NCBI GenBank assembly: GCA_021801615.1
Contig: JAJYXS010000129.1
Span: 1-17,843, forward strand
Origin: Actinomycetes bacterium
GTDB taxonomy: Bacteria > Actinomycetota > Acidimicrobiia > Acidimicrobiales > RAAP-2
Direction of reading: 5' to 3'
DNA length: 17,843 nt
The notes beneath the pieces were generated by a model. It saw nothing but the letters and a program-made list of their open reading frames with translations. It did no database searches and was not told where the DNA came from. Positions 1-6,651 of this stretch are shown in pieces (position 1 is the stretch's first letter; every line of letters begins with the position of its first letter). The position numbers and the translations under genes are program-made.

Positions 1-2
1 GG

Positions 3-2084
3 CACGAGCTGGCGCCGCTGCGAGAAGGCGCAGGCCGCGTGCACCGACACCTGCTGCGCGACGGCGAGCGGCTCGTGGGGCTCGGCGAGCAGGCCGGCGA
101 CCTGGAGCTGCGGGGCCGCCACCGGCTCTGGAACCGGGATCCCGGCGCCGCATGGACGACCGGGACGGACCCGCTGTACTGCGTCGTCCCGGTCGTCATC
201 GGCCTCCACCCTGCAGGGAACCTGCTCTCGTTCTTCGAGAACCCCGCGGAGGGCGAGGTCGAGATCATCGCTCCCTCGGCGCCCGGCGCGCGATCGGGGG
301 AGCGGTCCGCGGCCGGATCGGCCCGCCTGGAGGCCCGCTTTTCATCGGGAATGCTCCGCCACTACGTCGCGTCCGGACCGCTGCCGCAGCTGCTCGAGCG
401 CTACGTCTCGCTCACGGGCCGTCCGCCTCTCCCGCCACGCTGGGCACTCGGCTACCACCAGTCGCGCTGGGGCTACCGCACGGACGCTGACGTGCGGGCC
501 GTCGCGCAGGGCTTCCGTGACGAGGGACTGCCGCTCAGCGTCGTGCACCTGGACATCGACTACATGGAGGGCTACAGGGTCTTCACCGTCGACGCGCAGC
601 GCTTCGACGACCTGGCGTCGCTCGCCGGGGAGCTCGCAGGTCAGGGCACGAGGCTCGTCGCGATCGTCGACCCCGCGGTGAAAGCCGACGCCGGCTACGA
701 CGTCTACGCCGGCGGCCAGGCGCACTTCGTCCGCGCGCCCGGCGGCGAGGTCCTCCACGGCGTGGTCTGGCCGGGACGCGCAGCCTTCCCGGACTTCACC
801 GACGAAAGCACGCGCCGGTGGTGGGGAGGGTTCTACCCGCGGCTGGTCGATCGAGGAGTCGCCGGCGTCTGGCACGACATGAACGAGCCGACGTCGTTCG
901 CGCTCTGGGGCGACCAGACCCTGCCCCGGGATGCCCGCCACGCCGGGGGCGATCACCGCACGTGCCACAACGCCTACGGGCTGCTCATGGCCGAGGCGGG
1001 CGCCCGCGCGCTCGAGGCGGCGCGCCCCGAGCGCCGTCCGTTCGTGCTCTCGCGTTCGGGGTGGGCCGGCCTCCAACGGTGGTCGTGGATCTGGACGGGA
1101 GACGCGGAGACGAGCTGGGCGTCCCTGCGCCAGCAGGTCCCCACGATCCTCGGCCTCGGGCTGTCTGGGATCCCCTTCAGCGGGCCGGACATCGGGGGGT
1201 TCTCGGGGACCCCGACCGACGAGCTCTACCTGCGGTGGCTCGAGCTCGCGGTGTTCCTTCCATTGTGCCGGACGCACTGCACCGCAACCGCCGCGGACCG
1301 CGAGCCGTGGCGCTTCCCCGAGCCCGCCCGTTCGCTCGTCGGCGACCTCGTCCGGTTCCGCTATCGCCTCCTGCCGTACCTCTACACGCTCGCAGAGGAG
1401 GCCGCCCGCACCGGCAGCCCGCCGGTCCGCCCGCTCGGCTGGCCCATCGGCGCGGACACCCTCGCGTCGGCCGACGAGTTCCTCCTCGGCGACGCGTTGC
1501 TGGTCGCTCCCGTCACGTCGCCCGGCGCGCGGTCGCGCCGGGTCGCCCTCCCCGGCGGTGAGTGGGCGCGCTGGAGCCCCCTTGCAGGAGACGCCGAAGC
1601 GTGCGTCGGGCCCGTCACCGACGCTCGACGGGCGCTCGTCGACGCGCCGCTCGGAGCGCCGCCCGTCTTCGTCCGCGCAGGGACCGTCCTTCCGCTCGAC
1701 GACGGGTCGTACCGCGACGGGACGATCGCGCTGACCCACGAGCCGCGGCTGCTCGCGCTGCACTGCGTCCTGGACCGCTCTGGCCGAGCCCGGGGCAGCC
1801 TCTACGACGACGCCGGAGACGGCTATGGCCCCCACCGCCGCCACGGCTTCAGGGTCGTGTCGGGGGCCGGCGGGCTGCGCACGCTGCGCTGGGAGCGCGC
1901 CGGCGGCTACCCCGATCCCGCCCGCGTCCGGGTCGTGCTGCACGGCAGGGCAGCGGTGGAGGTGCGCGCGGACGGTGCCGGGGTGCCCTACGACGTGAGG
2001 AGGCCGGCCCGAGGCGCCGGTTTCGCGACGAGGGTCGCGACCGTGGTGGACTGCGCGCCTTTCGAGACGCTGGAATTCCTGTGA
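3..2084 (+). CDS. Glycoside hydrolase family 31 (alpha-glucosidase-like), 5' end cut off by the window
   Basis: Hydrolyses terminal alpha-linked glucose (or a related alpha-glycoside) by a retaining mechanism, probably on malto- or isomalto-oligosaccharides; the exact substrate cannot be read from sequence. The catalytic (beta/alpha)8 barrel is clear. The family signature GVWHDMNEPTSF carries the nucleophile Asp at bases 876-878. The acid/base Asp lies in WIWTGDAETSW at bases 1101-1103. SRSGWAGLQRW and PFSGPDIGGFSG are further GH31 blocks, and GDALLVAPV marks the C-terminal beta domains. The frame is open back to base 3. A GTG at 39 exists, but the sequence after it (GLGEQAGDLELRGRHRLWN) normally lies well inside the N-terminal domain, so the true start is upstream of the window. 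No signal peptide can be judged. It is convergent with the ABC exporter genes and shares no obvious pathway with them. Confidence 0.93.
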   Translation, partial: HELAPLREGAGRVHRHLLRDGERLVGLGEQAGDLELRGRHRLWNRDPGAAWTTGTDPLYCVVPVVIGLHPAGNLLSFFENPAEGEVEIIAPSAPGARSGERSAAGSARLEARFSSGMLRHYVASGPLPQLLERYVSLTGRPPLPPRWALGYHQSRWGYRTDADVRAVAQGFRDEGLPLSVVHLDIDYMEGYRVFTVDAQRFDDLASLAGELAGQGTRLVAIVDPAVKADAGYDVYAGGQAHFVRAPGGEVLHGVVWPGRAAFPDFTDESTRRWWGGFYPRLVDRGVAGVWHDMNEPTSFALWGDQTLPRDARHAGGDHRTCHNAYGLLMAEAGARALEAARPERRPFVLSRSGWAGLQRWSWIWTGDAETSWASLRQQVPTILGLGLSGIPFSGPDIGGFSGTPTDELYLRWLELAVFLPLCRTHCTATAADREPWRFPEPARSLVGDLVRFRYRLLPYLYTLAEEAARTGSPPVRPLGWPIGADTLASADEFLLGDALLVAPVTSPGARSRRVALPGGEWARWSPLAGDAEACVGPVTDARRALVDAPLGAPPVFVRAGTVLPLDDGSYRDGTIALTHEPRLLALHCVLDRSGRARGSLYDDAGDGYGPHRRHGFRVVSGAGGLRTLRWERAGGYPDPARVRVVLHGRAAVEVRADGAGVPYDVRRPARGAGFATRVATVVDCAPFETLEFL

Positions 2085-2116
2085 CCCGGCGGAGCCTCGA
2101 CCCGGACGCGCAGCAG

Positions 2117-2134
2117 GGCCCGGTCGCTCGGGCC
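2117..2134. terminator. Possible bidirectional terminator hairpin between convergent genes
   Basis: GGCCCG and CGGGCC form a perfect 6-bp stem around a 6-base loop (GTCGCT). It lies in the 67-base gap between the stop codons of the plus-strand GH31 gene (2084) and the minus-strand permease (2152). There is no T-run on either side, so it is not a classical intrinsic terminator. The call rests on the hairpin and its position. Confidence 0.3.
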
Positions 2135-2151
2135 GGGGCCGGTCAGACGAT

Positions 2152-2964
2152 TCAGACGACGTCGCGGCGGAAGGTCGTGAAGTAGCCGATCACGGTGGTC
2201 CCGACGCCCCAGACGACGAGGGCGATCGCGCCGAGCCACCAGCTCAGCAGCACGTGCGCTGTCGAGGCGCTCGCGCCGCCCGGCCCGCGCGCGGACAGGC
2301 CGCCAGCGAGCGCCTGCGTCGCGCGTGTCGGGAGGAAGTTCACGTCCATGTGCGCGAGGGAGCTGAAGATCGCCACGATGATGGGCTCGAGGACGAGGGT
2401 GACGCCCACCGCGACGATGACCCCGGCGATCTGGTTGCGCACCAGGGTGCCGATGCCCATCCCGTAGACGGCGAGGAGGACGTACGCCGCGAGCATGCCG
2501 GGCAGCACCGGCCCGACCTGGTCCAGCAGGTTCGAGACCGACCCGCCCTCGGCGACGAGGAGAGGGATCCCCATGATCCCGATCATGACGAAGGAGGCCA
2601 CGCCCATGAGGAGGCCCCACGCAGCGGAGGCGAGCACCTTCGCGCCGAGGACGTCCGAACGCTTCGGGTGGAGGAGCAGGGTCGCGGTGAGGATCCGGTG
2701 GCGGTACTCGGTCGTGATGCAGAGCACGCCGAGGACCGGCGCCATCACGATGGCGGCCGTGTACCCCGCTCCCATGAGGCGCCGCAGGTCGGTCGTCGTG
2801 GTCGGCGCGCCGAAGTGCGCGACCCCGTGGCGGGCGACGATGAACGACGTCGTGATCCCGAGCCCGGTCAGCAGCGCGACCACCCCGATGGAGACCCAAG
2901 CCCCCGGGGTCGTGCGGAACTTGAAGAGCTCGGCACGGACCAGGCGAAGCGCCGGCTCGGTCAT
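2152..2964 (-). CDS. ABC-2 type exporter permease subunit
   Basis: Membrane half of an ABC exporter, 270 residues, with about six hydrophobic segments (roughly residues 22-42, 66-86, 112-135, 152-172, 178-200 and 240-262). The cytoplasmic block EYRHRILTATLLLHPKRSDV after the second segment is typical of bacterial ABC-2 permeases. No soluble domain is added. It starts at an ATG whose first bases overlap the stop of the ATPase gene upstream (ATGA), so the pair is co-translated and almost certainly forms one transporter. The substrate is unknown; relatives of this type export drugs, peptides or lipids. A sugar importer is unlikely because there is no binding protein and the fold is wrong. It is the last gene of the minus-strand unit. 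Confidence 0.88.
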   Translation of the reverse strand: MTEPALRLVRAELFKFRTTPGAWVSIGVVALLTGLGITTSFIVARHGVAHFGAPTTTTDLRRLMGAGYTAAIVMAPVLGVLCITTEYRHRILTATLLLHPKRSDVLGAKVLASAAWGLLMGVASFVMIGIMGIPLLVAEGGSVSNLLDQVGPVLPGMLAAYVLLAVYGMGIGTLVRNQIAGVIVAVGVTLVLEPIIVAIFSSLAHMDVNFLPTRATQALAGGLSARGPGGASASTAHVLLSWWLGAIALVVWGVGTTVIGYFTTFRRDVV

Positions 2965-3911
2965 CGGCGTGCCATCTCGGGGGACTCACTGGGAGCGGTC
3001 ATCGATGTGGTGAGCTCGAGGAACACGCTCTCGAGGTCCTGGCTCACCTGGACCACCTCGTACACGACGACGCCGTTGGAGGCGATGAGCGGCCCCAGCG
3101 CCTCTGGGGTCGCCCCGTCGACGAGCAGGGTGTCGCTGCCGATCGGCCGGGGCGCGTAGCCGGCTCGGCGGGCGATCTCGCTCAGCCGGCCGGGCTCGGG
3201 CGTCCGCACCCGCATCGACGACTGGGCCTGGGTGGTGAGGATGGAGAGCGGACCCTGGGCCCGGAGCTGGCCGTTCGACACGATCACCACGTCGTCGACC
3301 GTCAGGGCCATCTCGGCGAGCAGGTGCGAGGACTCGAGGATCGTCCTCCCCTCGGACGCGAGGTGCCGGAGCAGGTCTCGGAGCCACGCGATCCCTTGTG
3401 GGTCGAGCCCGTTGGACGGCTCGTCGAGCACGAGGACGCCCGGGTCCCCGAGGAGCGCGCCGGCGAGCTGGAGGCGCTGGCGCATGCCCAGCGAGTAGTC
3501 GCCCACCTTGCGGTGCGCGTCGGCGGTCAGTCCGACGAGCGCCAGCACCTCGTCGACGCGCGAGCGCTCCAGGCCGGCTTCGATCGCCATCATCTCGAGG
3601 TGCGCCCGGGCGCGTCGCGACGGGTGGAAGCTGGTCGCCTCGAGCACCGCACCGACGTGACGCGCCGGTTCCGGGATGTCGCGGTAGCGCCGGCCGCCGA
3701 TCGTGCAGGTCCCCGAGGTCGGCAAGGCGAGGTCGAGCATGATGCGCAGCGTCGTGGTCTTCCCGGCGCCGTTCGGGCCGAGGAAGCCGGTGATGCGTCC
3801 GGGCTCGACGGTGAAGCTGAGGTCGTCGACCGCGGTGACCGCTCCGAACCGCTTGGTGAGGCCCCGTACCTCGATCGTCGCGCCGCGAACGGCACCGTCC
3901 ACGACGGCCAT
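2961..3911 (-). CDS. ABC exporter ATP-binding protein
   Basis: Powers the permease encoded next to it. The 316 residues hold one complete nucleotide-binding domain. It has Walker A GPNGAGKT (residues 45-52), a variant signature YSLGMRQRLQLA (about 139-150), Walker B VLVLDEP (159-165), the D-loop NGLD, and the H-loop histidine in LESSHLLAEM (about 196). The SLGM variant is the usual form in the DrrA/CcmA-like exporter ATPases. After about residue 215 there is a C-terminal tail of roughly 100 residues, as in many two-gene ABC-2 exporters. The ATG at 3911 follows a 53-base gap after the GntR gene. That gap holds an 8-base palindrome (AGACGTCT) but no strong ribosome site; GAGG lies 12 bases upstream. 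The stop overlaps the permease start by 4 bases. Confidence 0.93.
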   Translation of the reverse strand: MAVVDGAVRGATIEVRGLTKRFGAVTAVDDLSFTVEPGRITGFLGPNGAGKTTTLRIMLDLALPTSGTCTIGGRRYRDIPEPARHVGAVLEATSFHPSRRARAHLEMMAIEAGLERSRVDEVLALVGLTADAHRKVGDYSLGMRQRLQLAGALLGDPGVLVLDEPSNGLDPQGIAWLRDLLRHLASEGRTILESSHLLAEMALTVDDVVIVSNGQLRAQGPLSILTTQAQSSMRVRTPEPGRLSEIARRAGYAPRPIGSDTLLVDGATPEALGPLIASNGVVVYEVVQVSQDLESVFLELTTSMTAPSESPEMARR

Positions 3912-3964
3912 GCGAGGAGGCTACCTCAGACCCCGGGAACGAAGACGTCTCGAGGCGAGGAGGG

Positions 3965-4720
3965 TCAGGCCAGCTCGTCGCGCCGGAGCTGCGCACCGGC
4001 CGGCCACCTTGCGATCAGCGAGTACCGATCGCCCCGGATGAGGCTCTTGCGCCATTCGACGGGGAGGTCTCCTGCGAGGACGAGCCGGTCGATCGAGAAG
4101 GCCGCGGTCTTCGGCGGCAGCCGCAGCAGCCGGCGGTCGGACGGCTCGGGGATCACGGGCCGGATGCGTTCTCGCCCGCCGGTGACGCGCAACGCGCAGT
4201 GGGCGGCGAGGAGCTCGTAGAGGCCCCCGGTGGACAGGTCGGCGTCGAGGAGCTGGCCGGCCTGCTCCGCCGGCAGCCACGAGCGGTCGAGCGCGATCGG
4301 CTCGGCACCGGCGATGCGGAGCCGCTCGATGAACACGACCTCGGCACCGGTGTCGAGGTCGAGCGCGGCGGCGACCTCGGCCGTGGCCGGGCGTCGCTCG
4401 GCGGCGATCACCTCGCTGCGTTCCTCGACGCCACTCGCTCGCACCGCCGACGCCAAGCTGTAGAGGGAGTGGAGGGGCTGCTCGAGGACGGGAAGGGCGA
4501 CCGAAGAGCCGCGGCCTCGCTGGCGGACCACGAGGCCCTCGGCGGTGAGGCGGCGAACGGCCTCGCGCACGGTCTGCCGGCTGACCTCGTAGTCGCGGGT
4601 CAGCTCCTCGTCGGTCGGGAAGTGCGCTTCGAACTCCCCGCGCAGCAGGCGGCGGCGAAGGTCCTCGACGATCTGCGCCCACAGAGGCAGCGGGCTCGAG
4701 CGGTCCAGGGTGGCTGCCAC
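3965..4720 (-). CDS. GntR-family transcriptional regulator, HutC/UTRA subfamily
   Basis: Cytoplasmic ligand-responsive DNA-binding regulator, 251 residues. Residues about 10-76 are a GntR winged helix: PLPLWAQIVEDLRRRLLRGE, then FPTDEELTRDYEVSRQTVRE (recognition helix), then LTAEGLVVRQRGRGS (wing). Residues about 85-240 match a UTRA ligand-binding domain, with VIAAERRPAT, EVVFIERLRIAGAEPIALD and a C-terminal VEWRKSLIRGDRYS block. UTRA domains bind small effectors such as sugars, amino acids or fatty acids; which one is not visible. The gene starts 4 bases after the DUF1634 stop and sits 53 bases before the ABC exporter genes. It could control the TauE promoter, the exporter genes, or both. 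Confidence 0.9.
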   Translation of the reverse strand: MAATLDRSSPLPLWAQIVEDLRRRLLRGEFEAHFPTDEELTRDYEVSRQTVREAVRRLTAEGLVVRQRGRGSSVALPVLEQPLHSLYSLASAVRASGVEERSEVIAAERRPATAEVAAALDLDTGAEVVFIERLRIAGAEPIALDRSWLPAEQAGQLLDADLSTGGLYELLAAHCALRVTGGRERIRPVIPEPSDRRLLRLPPKTAAFSIDRLVLAGDLPVEWRKSLIRGDRYSLIARWPAGAQLRRDELA

Positions 4721-4724
4721 GGTC

Positions 4725-5243
4725 TCACACCGCTGCGAGGAAGAAGGATCCGACGAGGACGGCCAGCACGTAGAGGGTGACGATGGTCATTGGGGGATCC
4801 TTCTCGTAGACGAAGGACAGCACTCCGACGGCCACCCGCAGCACGGGAGTGAGGATCAGGATCAGCACCCCGAGCACGACGATCCCGCGACCCTCTCCAC
4901 TGGCGATCGCGCGTCCGAGCGCGCCGAAGGAGTGCGGGAACGACGTCGTCTTCGACGTGAGCCGCTGGTAGGAGAAGTGGCCGAACACCGACACGTACTC
5001 GCTGTGGTGGGCGAACATGAGGCCGAGCCCGACGGCGATGACGAGCACGCTCACGACGACGCCGATCCGCAGCACGAGGCTGATGGCCAGTTCGACCTTC
5101 CGGACCTTCTCTTCCATCGCCGCCGCCTCTTCGGGGCCGAGCGGACGGCGGCTGCCCGAGCGGGCGAGACCCTCCGTGGCCGGCACCCGGGCGGGGGACG
5201 CGGGTGCTCCGTGGCTGGCAGCGGGTCCGTTCACGTCGGTCAC
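4725..5243 (-). CDS. DUF1634 family membrane protein, partner of the TauE/SafE-type transporter
   Basis: Small integral membrane protein of 172 residues. It has a soluble N-terminal stretch of about 50 residues, poorly conserved in character and Ala/Pro-rich, followed by three hydrophobic segments (about 54-77, 119-143 and 151-172). The pattern LRIGVVVSVLVIAVGLGL and the final FVYEKDPPMTIVTLYVLAVL resemble DUF1634. That family is commonly encoded directly after a TauE/SafE permease, as here. The GTG start overlaps the TauE stop as GTGA. No biochemical function is established for the family; a role as an accessory subunit of the exporter is an inference from gene order. Confidence 0.8.
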   Translation of the reverse strand: MTDVNGPAASHGAPASPARVPATEGLARSGSRRPLGPEEAAAMEEKVRKVELAISLVLRIGVVVSVLVIAVGLGLMFAHHSEYVSVFGHFSYQRLTSKTTSFPHSFGALGRAIASGEGRGIVVLGVLILILTPVLRVAVGVLSFVYEKDPPMTIVTLYVLAVLVGSFFLAAV

Positions 5244-6079
5244 GGGAAGATCCCCTTCTGGAGCATCTCGAGGGAGATCACGACGAGGACGAGGACGAAG
5301 ACGAGCCGGACGGTCTTGCTCGTGATCCGGCCGAGGACCCGGGCCCCGAAGGTCGCTCCGAGGAGCACGCCCGCCGCGACGGGCGCGGCGATGACGGGGT
5401 CGATCTGGCCCCGGATGAAGTACACTCCCGCGCTCGCCGCAGCGGTGACCCCGATCATGAAGTTGCTCGTCGCCGAGGACACCTTCATGGGGAGGTGCAT
5501 CGCGCTGTCCATGGCCGGCACCTTGAGGGCCCCAGAGCCGATGCCGAGCAGCGCGCTCACCAGCCCGGCGACGTACATGAGCGCGAGGCCGGCCTTCGTG
5601 CCGACGACCTTGTAGGAGATCTCTCGCTGCTCGGCCTCGTCGTAGTAAGAGCCGTGCAGGTCGAAGTAGTTCGCGATCCGGTCGTTCGACGTCGTGAGCG
5701 GCTCGGCGGAGTGACGCCGGCGGAACGTCGCGAACGAGGAGTAGCCGAGGACGAGCCCGAAGAAGACGAACAGGAACCGGGTTGGCAGCACCGTCGTGAG
5801 GTAGGCGCCGCTCACCGCCCCCGTCGTCGTCGCGATCTCGAGGAACATCCCTGCCCGCAGGTTGGTCATCCGCTCCCGGACATAGGCGGCAGCCGCGCCG
5901 CTCGACGTCGCGATCACCGAGACGATGCTCGCTCCGATCGCCAGGCGAATGTCCACGTGGTACAGGAGGGTGAGGACCGGGACGATCACCACACCGCCGC
6001 CCAAGCCGATCAGGGACCCGAGGACGCCCGCAGCGACCGACACGAGCGCCAGCGAGACCACGAAGTCGAGGGGCGTCAC
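5240..6079 (-). CDS. TauE/SafE-family membrane exporter (sulfite or organosulfonate type)
   Basis: Inner-membrane transporter of 279 residues with about eight hydrophobic segments and the internal duplication typical of the family. The first repeat has GSLIGLGGGVVIVPVL (about 21-36). The second has SALLGIGSGALKVPAM (about 175-190), followed by HLPMKVSSATSNFMIGVTA. Family members export sulfite, sulfoacetate or related anions, but many are uncharacterised, so the substrate is open. The GTG at 6079 is chosen because the family's N-terminal membrane segment begins 5 residues later, and a consensus TATAAT sits just upstream. Upstream in-frame codons lie in the ogt region and do not look like transporter sequence. 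A hydrophilic loop at about 120-155 (RRHSAEPLTTSNDR, YFDLHGSYYDEAEQRE) separates the two halves. Confidence 0.9.
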   Translation of the reverse strand: MTPLDFVVSLALVSVAAGVLGSLIGLGGGVVIVPVLTLLYHVDIRLAIGASIVSVIATSSGAAAAYVRERMTNLRAGMFLEIATTTGAVSGAYLTTVLPTRFLFVFFGLVLGYSSFATFRRRHSAEPLTTSNDRIANYFDLHGSYYDEAEQREISYKVVGTKAGLALMYVAGLVSALLGIGSGALKVPAMDSAMHLPMKVSSATSNFMIGVTAAASAGVYFIRGQIDPVIAAPVAAGVLLGATFGARVLGRITSKTVRLVFVLVLVVISLEMLQKGIFP

Positions 6080-6085
6080 AGACTG

Positions 6086-6115
6086 ATTATATGGACATTC
6101 GTTAGTACGGTCTAA
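6086..6115 (-). promoter_or_regulatory. TauE promoter with perfect TATAAT -10, predicted leaderless
   Basis: Read on the minus strand, TATAAT occupies 6091-6086. A weak -35-like TTAGAC lies at 6115-6110, 18 bases further upstream. Only 6 bases separate the -10 box from the GTG start at 6079, so transcription should begin at or within a base or two of the start codon. No ribosome site can fit, which fits the absence of one. Leaderless mRNAs are common in actinobacteria. Confidence 0.6.
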
Positions 6116-6116
6116 C
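6101..6116. promoter_or_regulatory. Inverted repeat overlapping the TauE -35 region and the ogt stop codon
   Basis: GTTAG (6101-6105) and CTAAC (6112-6116) are exact inverted copies separated by 6 bases. The pair covers the -35 region of the TauE promoter and contains the TAG stop of ogt (6112-6114). It could be a small operator, possibly for the GntR regulator encoded in the same unit. It is short, so chance is a real alternative. Confidence 0.3.
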
Positions 6117-6651
6117 TGGCACGGTCGCTCGCCAGCGGCTTCGCAGGCACCGCCCCCTCGAGCGCCAGCAGCCTGCGCTTCACGTCGGGCCCCCCGCCGT
6201 AGCCGCCGAGCCGGCCCCCGGCAGCGACGACGCGGTGGCAGGGGAGGACGATCGGGAGCGGGTTGGCGCCGTTCGCCTGCCCGACGGCGCGAAAGGCTCC
6301 TGGTCGGCCCACGCGTCTGGCGAGCTCGCCGTACGTGACGGTCTCGCCGTAGGGGATGCCGGTGAGCGCGTTCCACACCGAGAGCTGGAACGCGGTGCCG
6401 TGGGGCGCGACCGGGAGCGCGAACGACCTGCGCGAGCCGGAGAAGTACTCGTCGAGCTGCGAGGCGGCCAAGCGCAGCGGCGCCGGCGTCCGGCCGGGCG
6501 TGCTGGCGAGCTCGCTCGTCCCCGGAAGGCACAGATGGGAGAGGGCGGAGTCGTCGCCCGCGAGCAGCACGGCGCCGATGGGGGTGTCGATCGACAGCCG
6601 CGCCCGAGCGGCACCGGCTCGCTGGAGCAGCGTGCCGCCCGCCACGCTCAC
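6112..6651 (-). CDS. ogt: Methylated-DNA-[protein]-cysteine S-methyltransferase
   Basis: Suicide DNA repair enzyme that moves the alkyl group from O6-alkylguanine (and O4-alkylthymine) to its own cysteine. The 179 residues match the usual length of the single-domain family. The N-terminal part has LSIDTPIGAVLLAGDD. The DNA-binding C-terminal domain has FQLSVWNALTGIPYGETVTYGELA and GRPGAFRAVGQANGANP. The active site is LPCHRVV, with the acceptor Cys at about residue 138, followed by GRLGGYGGG. The chosen GTG at 6651 overlaps the dxs stop as GTGA, matching other junctions in this operon; a second GTG lies at 6645. It is the last gene of the hopanoid operon by spacing, though it has no known role in lipid synthesis. 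The symbol could equally be ada-type/mgmt. Confidence 0.93.
   Translation of the reverse strand: MSVAGGTLLQRAGAARARLSIDTPIGAVLLAGDDSALSHLCLPGTSELASTPGRTPAPLRLAASQLDEYFSGSRRSFALPVAPHGTAFQLSVWNALTGIPYGETVTYGELARRVGRPGAFRAVGQANGANPLPIVLPCHRVVAAGGRLGGYGGGPDVKRRLLALEGAVPAKPLASDRAS

Noticed and set aside
342..1943. Minus-strand open frame of 533 codons inside the GH31 gene
   Set aside because: Shadow of the GH31 coding sequence; no recognisable motifs.
2961..3911. ABC genes as a sugar importer partner of the GH31 enzyme
   Set aside because: The permease is ABC-2 exporter type, there is no substrate-binding protein, and the GH31 gene is on the opposite strand and convergent.
6080..6532. Upstream extension of the TauE frame into ogt
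   Set aside because: The residues are Arg/Ala-rich shadow of ogt. The transporter's first membrane segment begins right after GTG 6079.
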